NCBI GenBank assembly: GCA_020161755.1 | Contig: JAIUOS010000003.1 | Span: 62,001-126,000 of the forward strand | Length of the DNA stretch: 64,000 bases | Source: Actinomycetota bacterium | Lineage (GTDB): Bacteria; Actinomycetota; Actinomycetes; Propionibacteriales; Propionibacteriaceae | Direction of reading: 5' to 3' | Shown here: positions 34,616 through 42,435 of the stretch, piece by piece | Numbering within the stretch: the stretch's first letter is position 1 | How the letters are laid out: each line of letters starts with the position of its first letter | The notes under the pieces: generated by a model | What the model saw: only the letters and a program-made list of their open reading frames with translations | What the model was told of the DNA's origin: nothing | The model's database searches: none | Translations under genes and position numbers: made by a program

Positions 34616-34659
34616 GTCCTCCGAACGGGTGACAAATGTCCTCCGCACGGGTGACAAAT
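34616..34659. repeat. Tandem pair of 22-base direct repeats
   Basis: GTCCTCCG(A/C)ACGGGTGACAAAT occurs twice head to tail (34616-34637 and 34638-34659) with one difference. The pair lies in the 178-base gap between the minus-strand membrane-anchored protein and the Flp pilin gene. It could be a protein-binding site for either gene. The rest of the gap has a small CCCCT...AGGGG hairpin near 34673 and nothing else I recognise. Confidence 0.75.
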
Positions 34660-34766
34660 TCACCGCCAAGTACCCCTAAAGGGGGACTACGAAAGCAGAA
34701 ATTGAGCCTCCGATCAGGCAATTTGCGGCTTTTCAATCCTGCCGTCGAAGGATTACCATCAACCCT

Positions 34767-34928
34767 GTGAGGAAATGGAACTCCGAGCGGGGCGCGACCG
34801 CAGTCGAATACGGACTCTTCGTCGCGTTCGTCGCGGCGGTCATCATCGTGAGCGTCTCGGCCCTGGGCGCGGGTACCACCGGGCTCTTCACGCCGGTCAC
34901 CACGTTCTTCTCGACCTTCATGCCGTAA
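34767..34928 (+). CDS. Flp/Fap-type pilin, small
   Basis: A 53-residue pilin. GTG start, short leader RKWNSERG, then ATAVEYGLFVAFVAAVIIV, which matches the Flp prepilin cleavage rule (Gly followed by a hydrophobic segment with Glu at +5 and Tyr at +6). The single hydrophobic helix ends near residue 32. The Tad assembly genes are not in this window; a TadE-like gene lies 19 kb away at 53910. A possible ribosome site AAGGA is somewhat far (about 13 bases). Confidence 0.8.
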   Translation: MRKWNSERGATAVEYGLFVAFVAAVIIVSVSALGAGTTGLFTPVTTFFSTFMP

Positions 34929-35092
34929 CACCCGCAGGAACCGCCTCACCGGACCCGTCCCCACCTGTCCGATAAGGTACATTATGACACTTTCATGAGC
35001 CGGATCCCCCCAGGAACCGTCCCCCGCACGTCCCGCAGCACCCCCGAATCCCCCCGTGGTTCCCCCGAACCAGAACTGATCGGACGCACGAC

Positions 35093-35380
35093 ATGAGCAG
35101 CATCACCCAACGGATGGTCGCCCGGTTCGACCGTTGGCTCGATCGCGTGGTTCTCGCCGATGATCGCTACATCTGCGCAGCCTGCGACGACCGGTTCCAC
35201 AGCCGCATCCAGGGCGTGGAGCACATGCTCCACTGCCATCCGGAATACACCGGCGTCGTCGTCTACGAGAGCGCCGTTCCGGCAGCCCGTCCGGCCGCCG
35301 CCGCGACGCCCACCCGTCCGGCCTGGGCCCCGATCCCGTCCCCACTGAAGCCGGTCCCGGTCCACGCCCGCTCGTTCTGA
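35093..35380 (+). CDS. Small C2H2-type zinc-finger-like protein
   Basis: A 95-residue protein. Residues ~27-50 (YICAACDDRFHSRIQGVEHM followed by LHCH) place two Cys and two or three His in a C2H2-like spacing, so a zinc-binding finger is plausible. The last third is Pro/Ala-rich and disordered. It begins 5 bases before the YbaK gene and is probably in its operon. The 164 bases upstream include an AT-rich stretch (about 34970-35000) that may hold the promoter. Function unknown. Confidence 0.65.
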   Translation: MSSITQRMVARFDRWLDRVVLADDRYICAACDDRFHSRIQGVEHMLHCHPEYTGVVVYESAVPAARPAAAATPTRPAWAPIPSPLKPVPVHARSF

Positions 35381-35384
35381 GGCC

Positions 35385-35867
35385 GTGAGTTCTCCGACCC
35401 CGCTCGCCGCCGCCGTGCTCGTCGCGGCCGGCGTCCCACACCGCCTGCACCACCACCCGCCCGCCCGGACCGAGGCCGAACTCCACCTCACCGGTCTGGA
35501 CGTCGACACCTCCGCCAAGACCCTGGCCTTCTCGCTGCCCGAGGGACGCTTCGTGCTCGCTGCGATCCCCGGACGCGGCCGCCTGCGCTACGGCAACCTC
35601 GCGCGCGCCCTCGGCGTGCCCCGCTCGGCCCTGCGTCCCATGCAGCCCGAGGAACTGCGCGAGCTGGGCATGGAACCGGGCGGTGTCACACCCATCTGCG
35701 TCGACCCGCGGGTCACCCGGGTCCTGGACCGCAGCCTGCTCGCCCACGACGTCCTCTACTGCGGTAGCGGCTCCCCCGAGATCTCCGTGGAGGTGTCCGC
35801 CGCCGACCTCGCGTCCCTGTCGCCGGCGACGACCGTGCTGGGTGACCTGTGCGGCGATTCTGAGTAA
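35385..35867 (+). CDS. YbaK/EbsC-family aminoacyl-tRNA deacylase
   Basis: A 160-residue protein of the YbaK/ProX family, which hydrolyses mischarged tRNAs such as Cys-tRNA(Pro) or Ala-tRNA(Pro). TAKTLAFSL-like SAKTLAFSLPEGRFVLAAIPG carries the conserved Lys near residue 45; GMEPGGVTPICVD near 99 and SGSPEISVEVSAADL near 130 are family signatures. GTG start is 4 bases after the zinc-finger gene stop. Confidence 0.87.
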   Translation: MSSPTPLAAAVLVAAGVPHRLHHHPPARTEAELHLTGLDVDTSAKTLAFSLPEGRFVLAAIPGRGRLRYGNLARALGVPRSALRPMQPEELRELGMEPGGVTPICVDPRVTRVLDRSLLAHDVLYCGSGSPEISVEVSAADLASLSPATTVLGDLCGDSE

Positions 35868-35891
35868 AGCCGTTCGCCTTAATCAGCTGGC

Positions 35892-35908
35892 CTGAAGGCA
35901 ACAGGCTT
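35892..35908. promoter_or_regulatory. Operator-like motif, first copy
   Basis: CTGAAGGCAACAGGCTT matches the sequence at 36730-36746 at 15 of 17 bases and has an inner palindrome (CTG...CAG). It lies in the 156-base gap between the YbaK gene and the CPBP protease gene, about 115 bases before that gene's start. No convincing -10/-35 is visible beside it. Confidence 0.5.
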
Positions 35909-36023
35909 CACCCAACCCGGACGCGCCGCGCACAGTTCCCCCCGCGGGACGCCGAGTGGTGCACGATTAGCCTTGACCGGCACGGGCGCAGCGCCGCGCC
36001 CCGACCAGTGAAGGAGCAACTCA

Positions 36024-36716
36024 GTGATCAACCCTGTCACCGAGCTGCGCGCCTTCTTCGAGGCTGCCCTGGTCAACCCCGTCGAGAACGAGCCCACCGA
36101 GAGCGCCGAGGCGCTGGTCCAGCGGCGCTGGAGCTCGTCGGTGGCGCTGGCCGTCGGGTCGTTCATGCTGGCCTGGAGCCTCCGGGTGCCCTCCGGTGAC
36201 CCGACCTACTACGCGGCCGTCGTCGCGGTCACCGCCACCTGGATCGTCGGCGGGCTGGTGTCCGGACGGGTCTACCTCGGCCCACGCCGCGGCATTGTGC
36301 AGGCGATCGTCGTCGGCGCCCTGCTGCTCGCGGTGTTCCTCGGCCTCGCTGCACTCCTCTCCCCCGTCCCGGTCCTCCACGACTCGCTGCTGCTGCTCCT
36401 CGGCCACTTCCGCTGGGGCATCCTGCCGATCACCGCCGCCCTGGCCCTTCTCAACAGCGTCGGCGAGGAGCTGTTCTTCCGCGGCTCGCTGTTCGCTGCC
36501 GTCGGCGGACGCCAGGCGCTGCTCGTGACCACCCTGGTCTACGCCGTGGCCACGATCCCGACCGGTATCCCGATGCTCGTGCTGGCCGCGGGCCTGCTCG
36601 GCTTCGTCACCGGACTCCAGCGACGCGCGACCGGCGGCGTGCTCGCGCCGATGATCACCCACGTGATCTGGACGCTGGGCATGATCTTCCTGCTCCCCCT
36701 CGTGCTCGGCGCCTGA
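36024..36716 (+). CDS. CPBP family intramembrane protease (Abi/CAAX-like)
   Basis: A 230-residue membrane protein with about six helices. The catalytic motif of CPBP/Abi proteases is visible as NSVGEELFFRGSLFA near residue 148 (EExxxR), and the second His is in MITHVIWTLG near 211. A third motif (His in the F-x3-H box) is weak. GTG start with AAGGAG 9 bases before it. Located just upstream of the SatD-like gene with 41 bases between; the pair share an upstream motif (see 35892 and 36722). Confidence 0.82.
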   Translation: MINPVTELRAFFEAALVNPVENEPTESAEALVQRRWSSSVALAVGSFMLAWSLRVPSGDPTYYAAVVAVTATWIVGGLVSGRVYLGPRRGIVQAIVVGALLLAVFLGLAALLSPVPVLHDSLLLLLGHFRWGILPITAALALLNSVGEELFFRGSLFAAVGGRQALLVTTLVYAVATIPTGIPMLVLAAGLLGFVTGLQRRATGGVLAPMITHVIWTLGMIFLLPLVLGA

Positions 36717-36721
36717 CCCTC

Positions 36722-36777
36722 TTGTCAATCTGAAGGCATCAGACTTAATATGTTCAAATGAAGCCTGAAACCTTCAG
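36722..36777 (+). promoter_or_regulatory. Strong, probably leaderless promoter with operator of the SatD-like gene
   Basis: TTGTCA (36722-36727), an 18-base spacer and TAATAT (36746-36751) form a near-consensus sigma70-type promoter. The -10 ends 6 bases before ATG 36758, so transcription would start at or near the A of the ATG. The spacer holds the second copy of the 17-base motif (36730-36746), and CTGAAGG (36730-36736) has its inverse CCTTCAG at 36771-36777. Confidence 0.7.
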
Positions 36778-37414
36778 CTTTGTGGTGGTGGCCGACCAGG
36801 TGGGCAGCCGCTCGTCCGCCGACCGGGTGCCGCTCGCGCTGGACGCACTGTCCGGGCTCGGCCTGGTGCTGCCGTTCGAGCGCACCGCCGGCGACGAGGT
36901 CCAGGGGCTGGCCGACGACCCGGCGAGCGTCGTGGCGGCCGTGGCCCGGCTCACCCGGCTCGAGGACTGGCGCATCGGCATCGGTGCCGGGGCCGTCGAC
37001 GCCCCCCTGCCCGAGACCACGCGCGCGGCCCGGGGCGGTGCCTACCTCGCGGCCCGGACGGCCATCGCGGAGGCCCGTCACTCCCCCACTTCGCTCGCCC
37101 TCAGCCTCGGCGCCGGTGTCGGGGGCGAGCGGTACGGTGAACTCGAAGAGCTGGCCAGGGACGCGGAGTCCGCGCTCTGGCTGCTGCGATCGGTGCTCGC
37201 GCGCCGCAGCCGGGAAGGGTGGGAGTTGATGGACCTCCTCGATCGCGGCCTGTCCAACACCCGGGCGGCCGCAGACCTGGGCATCAGCCCGTCCGCGGTC
37301 AGCCAGCGCCTCAACCGCGCCGCCCGGCAGGAGGAGCTGCGCGGCACCGAACTCGCCACCCGCCTGCTGGCCCGGCTGCGTACGGCCGTCGCCGACGCCG
37401 GGGACGTCGCATGA
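36758..37414 (+). CDS. SatD-like protein with C-terminal HTH
   Basis: A 218-residue protein resembling the SatD family: N-terminal FVVVADQVGSRSSADR, a central region with ERTAGDEVQGL and RIGIGAGAVD, and a C-terminal helix-turn-helix (DRGLSNTRAAADLGISPSAV, then SQRLNRAA) near residues 165-195. It is probably DNA-binding and may control its own promoter through the palindrome there. Its stop overlaps the next gene by 4 bases. In other bacteria satD is often next to a DUF3307 gene, which fits the next gene here. Confidence 0.75.
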   Translation: MKPETFSFVVVADQVGSRSSADRVPLALDALSGLGLVLPFERTAGDEVQGLADDPASVVAAVARLTRLEDWRIGIGAGAVDAPLPETTRAARGGAYLAARTAIAEARHSPTSLALSLGAGVGGERYGELEELARDAESALWLLRSVLARRSREGWELMDLLDRGLSNTRAAADLGISPSAVSQRLNRAARQEELRGTELATRLLARLRTAVADAGDVA

Positions 37415-37836
37415 ACCCGGTGCTCGCCGACGTCCTGCGGATCGCCGTGGTGGCGGTGCTCGGGCTGGTCGCCACCTTCGTCGGCAGTCCGGTCGTGCGC
37501 CTGGTCTTCCGGATCGCGGACTCGCCACGTCCGTCGAAGGCCGCGGCGGCCGACGGCGAACCGCCCCAGTCCCCCGGCATCCGCGCCGCGTCCGCCCAGT
37601 TGCGGGGCGGCCACTGGATCGGACTGCTCGAACGGCTCTCGATCTTCGTCAGCATCCTGGCCGGGTTCGGCGAGGGCATCGCGGTGGTCCTCGCCATCAA
37701 GGGCCTCGCCCGCTACCCCGACCTCAAGGCGACCACCAGCGGCGCGGCCGAGCGCTTCATCATCGGCACGTTCGCCAGCGTGCTCTTCGCCGCCGCCTGC
37801 TCGGGCCTGGCGTGGTGGCTGATCAGGCTCTGGTGA
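37411..37836 (+). CDS. Short DUF3307-like membrane protein
   Basis: A 141-residue membrane protein with about four helices. The region GGHWIGLLERLSIFVSILAG near residue 67 and AAERFIIGTFASVLFAAACS near 113 match the C-terminal half of DUF3307 proteins; the longer N-terminal half found in typical members is missing. It is translationally coupled to the SatD-like gene. Its last 14 bases overlap the convergent GH13 gene. Confidence 0.7.
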   Translation: MNPVLADVLRIAVVAVLGLVATFVGSPVVRLVFRIADSPRPSKAAAADGEPPQSPGIRAASAQLRGGHWIGLLERLSIFVSILAGFGEGIAVVLAIKGLARYPDLKATTSGAAERFIIGTFASVLFAAACSGLAWWLIRLW

Positions 37837-39766
37837 GCCGCCAGACCCCGACCGCCGGACCGTCACCGGAAACCAGCAGCCGATCACCGTCCAGCCGGAG
37901 TTCGGGCGTCCCGGCCGCGCTGCCGCCGTACAGCAGTTCGGGCCGCTCCCCCGCCCCCACGAGCCGGCCCGGCAGCGCCGCGCCCTCCCACGGGGCGCGT
38001 GCCAGTACCACCAGCACCCGCTCGTCCGCCGTCTCGCGCAGGTACGCGATCGCGTCCGCGGCGACCACCGCCCAGCGCAGGCCGCCGTCCGTCAGCGCCG
38101 CGCTCCCCCGTCGCAGCGCGATCAGGCTGCGGTAGCGCTCGAAGGTGGCGGCGTCCCAACGGTCACCGCCGCCGGCCGCGATCTGGTCCCACGGCATCGA
38201 GCTCCGCGAGTGCTCGCCGTTCGTGCCCAGCGCACCGCCCTCGTCGCCGGCGAACACCGCCGGGATCCCCGGGTAGGTGAACAGCCAGGCGGCACCCACC
38301 TCGACCAGTCGCGGGTCGCCGGTGATGGTCGCGATCCGGGCCGTGTCGTGGGAGCCGAGCATGTTCCACTGGCGGGAGTGCAGGCTCCAGGGCACCGAGC
38401 CGTCGAAGTCGCGCATCGTCGCCACCACCGCCGGAGCGGGGCGCCGCGGAATGGGCAGTGGCAGGTCGGCGAACCGCAGGTCGGTGTCGGGCCTGGTGAG
38501 CCATGACCACAGGGGCTTGATGAAGCCCTGGTAGTTCATCACCGACTGCCAGCCGTCGCCGAGCTGGTCGTTGTACAGGTCGTAGAAGTGTTCGCCGACG
38601 AGCAGGCCGTCCACCGCGTCGACGGTCGCCCGGGCCGCCCGGGCCACCTCCGCGTAGTAGTCGTCCGCGGCATAGCGTCCGGTCATGTGCGCGACGTCGA
38701 TCCGCCAGCCGTCCATCCCGAACGGTTCGCGCAGGTAGCGCCCCATCACCGAGTCCGGGCCGGTCACCATGCGGGCCTGCAGCTCGGCCGAACCCCAGTT
38801 GAGCTTGGGCAGCGACGCGACGCCCAGCCAGGACACGTAGTCGAAGGGCAGGCCGTCGACGACGGTCTCCACCGCCGCGCCCCACTGGTCGGCCTGCGAC
38901 CGCTGCCAGCGGGCGAAGTCGATCGGGGCGTCCTGCGCCCAGTAGTAGAAGCCGCCCTCGACCGAGTCCCGGTCGGCGAGCGCGGCCCGGAACCACTCGT
39001 GCCGGTCGCCGGTGTGGTTGGTGGTGAGGTCGCCGATCAGGTGCATGCCACGCTCGTGGACGGCCTGTGCCAGGCGGGCCAGCGCCTCGTCCCCACCCAG
39101 GGCCGGGTCGACGTGCCCGAAGGTGGACGCGTCGTAGCGGTGGGCGCTGCGCGACGGGAAGAACGGCGTCAGGTAGAGCAGGTTCACCCCGAGCGACTGG
39201 AGGTGGTCGAGCTTGGCGGCGATCCCGTCGAGGTCGCCCCCGAAGAACTGCCGGACGGCGGCGTCGCCCTCGGGGGCCGGTTCGTCGTCCCAGCCGGCCG
39301 GCACGGCCCACTCCGGGGCCGGCCGGGTGTCAGCGCCGGCCGAGCGGGCGAACCGGTCGGGGAAGATCTGGTAGCCGATGGCGTCGCGCGCCCACTCCGG
39401 CGCGCCGGCGAACACCGTCATCCGGAAGTCGCCGACGTCGGAGACGTCCCGGTCGAACAGCCCGCGGTTGGTGAGCCACAGGTAGTCCCGGCCCCGGCGC
39501 AGGAGCCAGCGGTAGCTCACCACCGGGTTGTCCACCGGCATGTCCACCGCGTACCAGCGCTCGCCGTCGTCCTCCCGCACCAGACGTGCCGGGAGCTTCA
39601 GCGGGTCGCCGTCGCGGGAGACCCGCAGCAGCACCCCGGTCTCGCCGAAGGTGCGCGGCACCCGCAGCCGCACGGTCACGACCTCACCGAGGGTGAACTC
39701 GCGGTCGCTGACGTACAGGCCCGAACCGTCGTGGTGCGGCAGGTCGAGCAGGTGCGGCGCCACCAC
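37823..39766 (-). CDS. Alpha-amylase family enzyme (GH13, cyclomaltodextrinase/neopullulanase type)
   Basis: A 647-residue cytoplasmic enzyme (no signal peptide) that cleaves imported maltodextrins. An N-terminal beta-sandwich (residues ~1-125) precedes a (beta/alpha)8 barrel. The four GH13 regions are intact: DLTTNH, GWRIDVAH (nucleophile D357), VGEHFYDL (acid E392) and LGSHDT (D474). GTG start at 39766 directly after the MalG-like gene. It is the last gene of the maltodextrin operon and overlaps the convergent DUF3307-like gene by 14 bases. Confidence 0.9.
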   Translation of the reverse strand: MVAPHLLDLPHHDGSGLYVSDREFTLGEVVTVRLRVPRTFGETGVLLRVSRDGDPLKLPARLVREDDGERWYAVDMPVDNPVVSYRWLLRRGRDYLWLTNRGLFDRDVSDVGDFRMTVFAGAPEWARDAIGYQIFPDRFARSAGADTRPAPEWAVPAGWDDEPAPEGDAAVRQFFGGDLDGIAAKLDHLQSLGVNLLYLTPFFPSRSAHRYDASTFGHVDPALGGDEALARLAQAVHERGMHLIGDLTTNHTGDRHEWFRAALADRDSVEGGFYYWAQDAPIDFARWQRSQADQWGAAVETVVDGLPFDYVSWLGVASLPKLNWGSAELQARMVTGPDSVMGRYLREPFGMDGWRIDVAHMTGRYAADDYYAEVARAARATVDAVDGLLVGEHFYDLYNDQLGDGWQSVMNYQGFIKPLWSWLTRPDTDLRFADLPLPIPRRPAPAVVATMRDFDGSVPWSLHSRQWNMLGSHDTARIATITGDPRLVEVGAAWLFTYPGIPAVFAGDEGGALGTNGEHSRSSMPWDQIAAGGGDRWDAATFERYRSLIALRRGSAALTDGGLRWAVVAADAIAYLRETADERVLVVLARAPWEGAALPGRLVGAGERPELLYGGSAAGTPELRLDGDRLLVSGDGPAVGVWRLTRA

Positions 39767-39771
39767 CGGCC

Positions 39772-40725
39772 TCAGCCCTTCACGGCGCCGCCGGTGAGAC
39801 CGGAGACGATGTATCGCTGGAGGAAGAGGAAGAGCAGGAGCACGGGCAGCGCGGCCACGGCGGCGCCCGCCGAGAACAGCGTGAGTTCCGGTGCCCGGCT
39901 GTCGCCCACCAGCAGGTACAGGCCCATGGGCAGGGTCCAGCTTGTCTGCGCCCCGCTGCCGAGCACGACGCTGGCCAGGATGTACTCGCCGAAGGTGCCG
40001 ATGAAGCTCAGCAGCGCGGTCACCGCGAGGATCGGGATGACCAGCGGCACGATGATCGTCCAGTAGGTCTGGGCGTGGCTCGCGCCGTCGATCTTCGCGG
40101 CCTCGTCCAGCGACTGCGGGATCGAGTTGAAGAAGCCGTACATCAGGAAGGTGTTGGCCCCCAGTGCTCCACCGAGGTACACCGCGACCAGCGCCACCGC
40201 CGAACCGGTGCCCAGGATCGGCACCACCTCGCCCAGCGCGGTCATCAGGATCAGAATGGCGACGAAGGCCAGCATCTGCGGGAACATCTGGATGACGAGC
40301 AGCGCGTTCAGGCCGAACCGGCGACCGGTGAAGCGGAACCGCGAGAACGCGTAGGCGGCCGCCGCCCCCATCAGGACGGTGCCCACCGCGGTGACCGTCG
40401 AGATCCCCAGCGAGTTCACCAGCCACTGCCAGAAGTACTGGACCTTCGCGCACTTGTTGGCGTCGGCCGCGAGGTCGGGGTTGCACCCGAGCATCGCGTA
40501 GTTCTCCCACGTGAAGGTCGCGAACAGCTTGTTCGCGTCCGCCATGGTGTTCTTCGTCGACACCGAGGCCGAGATCACGTAGACGATCGGGAACGCAGCG
40601 AACACCACGGCCACCAGGCCCACGACGTGGCGCAGGCCGACCGCACCGAACCAGCGCCCGAAGCTCATACGGTTCTGCTTCTGCGCCGGGACGCTTGTCG
40701 GGCCGGACAGGGTCTGCGTGGACAT
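39772..40725 (-). CDS. Maltodextrin ABC transporter permease, MalG-like
   Basis: A 317-residue inner-membrane permease with about six helices. The ABC-contact loop is EAAKIDGASHAQTYWTIIVPLVIPI near residue 218 (EAA motif). The C-terminal KGPTGGAVKG end is typical for MalG-type proteins. ATG follows directly after the MalF-like stop (TAGATG), so the two are translated together. No ATPase gene is present in the cluster. Confidence 0.92.
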   Translation of the reverse strand: MSTQTLSGPTSVPAQKQNRMSFGRWFGAVGLRHVVGLVAVVFAAFPIVYVISASVSTKNTMADANKLFATFTWENYAMLGCNPDLAADANKCAKVQYFWQWLVNSLGISTVTAVGTVLMGAAAAYAFSRFRFTGRRFGLNALLVIQMFPQMLAFVAILILMTALGEVVPILGTGSAVALVAVYLGGALGANTFLMYGFFNSIPQSLDEAAKIDGASHAQTYWTIIVPLVIPILAVTALLSFIGTFGEYILASVVLGSGAQTSWTLPMGLYLLVGDSRAPELTLFSAGAAVAALPVLLLFLFLQRYIVSGLTGGAVKG

Positions 40726-42342
40726 CTAGACCATCTCCTCGAGCTTGCGGGTCTGCCGGAAGCCCAGGATGGCGATCACGGCGACGATGATGAAGATGAT
40801 GATCGACAGTGCTGCGGCCAGGCCGAGGTCGGCCCTCGCCGCACCACCACCGACCCCCGAGATCCGGTAGACCATGGAGATCAGGATGTCGGTGGCGCCG
40901 ACCGGTTCGGTGGCCCCGAAGGACGGTCCGCCCTTCGTCAGCATGTAGATCAGGGTGAAGTTGTTGAAGTTGAAGGCGAAGGACGCCACCAGCACCGGAG
41001 CCGTCGCGATCAGCAGCAGCGGCCCGGTCACGTGCAACCACATCTTGGCGGGGCTGGCACCGTCCACCCGGGCGGCCTCCTTCAGGTCGCTCGGCAGCGA
41101 CTGCAACGCGCCGGTCGAGATCAGGAACATGTAGGGGAAGCCGAGCCACAGCTGCACCAGGAGCAGGGCGCCCCGGGCCAGCCAGTAGCCGCTCTCGGTC
41201 TGTGTCTGCAACCAGTCGATGTGCAACCCGCCGAGCACCTCGTTGACGAAGCCGTCGACGTTCAGCATGTTGCGCCACACCAGGGCACCCAGGAACGAGG
41301 GGAAGGCGTACGGCAGCAGCAGCAGCGTCCTGTACAGCTTGCGGCCCTTCACGCGTTCGTCGTTCAGGACGATCGCCAGGAAGGTGCCGAAGATGAAGGT
41401 GAGGAACACCGAGAGGAAGGCGAAGGCGAACGTCCATACGGTCACGGACAGGAAGTACTGCCCGTACTCGGAGTCGGAGAAGAAGGCGCTGGTGAAGTTG
41501 TCCAGACCGACGTACACCTGCCAGCCGGTGCGGAAGCGGTGGGAGCCGGCGCTCTCGCCGTCGGCGAGGAAGAAGCCCTGGTCGGTCGCGTGGTAGACGG
41601 CGGACGTGCTCGAGTCGGTGATGGTCTGTGCGACCGGGTCCCAGACCAGCGAGGACGCGGCGTCGCACGCCATCACGCCGGCGGCCTGGATCACCCGTCC
41701 CGGCTGGTCGGCGATCGGCGCCTTCAGGCCCTGCAGCTTCTGCCCGATCTCGGCCGTGGGCACGACCTCGTAGCCGGGGACGGCGGCGATCCGGCCACCG
41801 GCGGCGACCTGCGCACCCGGGACCGCGGTCATCGCGTGCGTCTCGTTGCCGACCCACACGGTGGCGTCGGGCTTGGCGATCGCGATGAAGATCTCACCGT
41901 CCTGGCGGACGGCGGCCATCGGGTAGTAGGCGCCGCCGGGGACGCACTTGGTGTCCTGGAGCAGGGCGAAGGACGCGGCTTCCTGCGCGGAGCCGAGCCG
42001 GTGTCCGTCCCCGTAGTTGGTGAAGGCGATGTAGCCGTTGAAGAAGACCGCGAAGACCTGGAACACCAGCAGGAAGATCACGCCCGGGAGCATGTACTTC
42101 GCCGGCAGGGTGTGGCGGTTGGTGAAGTAGGTGTAGTTGAGCGCCAGGAGGATGACCACCATCCCGGCGAGGATCCACCACGACTCGTTCGCGAAGGCCG
42201 CGTAGACGATGTAGATACCGAAGGCGTTGACCAGGCACATCAGCAGGAGCTTCACCACGAAGCCGACGCTGAACGTCTTCGAGTTCCACGCCTTCGCCGA
42301 AGGCGCGGGTCCAGGGGGTTGGGTCAGCTCTGACGCGGCCAC
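40726..42342 (-). CDS. Maltodextrin ABC transporter permease, MalF-like
   Basis: A 538-residue permease with an N-terminal group of helices, a large extracytoplasmic domain (residues ~120-270, the P2 loop of MalF), then six helices. The EAA loop is LKEAARVDGASPAKMWLHVTGP near residue 425. GTG at 42342 is preferred over 42360 because GAGGAAA lies at the right distance. It follows malE by about 90 bases that hold a strong hairpin. Confidence 0.9.
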   Translation of the reverse strand: MAASELTQPPGPAPSAKAWNSKTFSVGFVVKLLLMCLVNAFGIYIVYAAFANESWWILAGMVVILLALNYTYFTNRHTLPAKYMLPGVIFLLVFQVFAVFFNGYIAFTNYGDGHRLGSAQEAASFALLQDTKCVPGGAYYPMAAVRQDGEIFIAIAKPDATVWVGNETHAMTAVPGAQVAAGGRIAAVPGYEVVPTAEIGQKLQGLKAPIADQPGRVIQAAGVMACDAASSLVWDPVAQTITDSSTSAVYHATDQGFFLADGESAGSHRFRTGWQVYVGLDNFTSAFFSDSEYGQYFLSVTVWTFAFAFLSVFLTFIFGTFLAIVLNDERVKGRKLYRTLLLLPYAFPSFLGALVWRNMLNVDGFVNEVLGGLHIDWLQTQTESGYWLARGALLLVQLWLGFPYMFLISTGALQSLPSDLKEAARVDGASPAKMWLHVTGPLLLIATAPVLVASFAFNFNNFTLIYMLTKGGPSFGATEPVGATDILISMVYRISGVGGGAARADLGLAAALSIIIFIIVAVIAILGFRQTRKLEEMV

Positions 42343-42378
42343 CGAATCGTTTCCTCTCACGCAGTTGGGGTAGCGACC

Positions 42379-42413
42379 GGCGTTGCGGGAGCCGTGGGGG
42401 CTCCCGCAACGCC
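42379..42413 (-). terminator. Strong hairpin between malE-like and malF-like genes
   Basis: Perfect 15-base arms (42379-42393 and 42399-42413, GGCGTTGCGGGAGCC) around GTGGG, with no T-run. In E. coli the malE-malF gap also holds a hairpin (REP) that raises the binding-protein level by protecting its mRNA; the same partial-terminator/stabiliser role is likely here. Confidence 0.75.
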
Positions 42414-42435
42414 GCTCGGACGATCCGGGTCGGAC

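Noticed and set aside
34616-34659. Possible start of a CRISPR array
   Set aside because: Only two adjacent copies without spacers, and no cas genes nearby.
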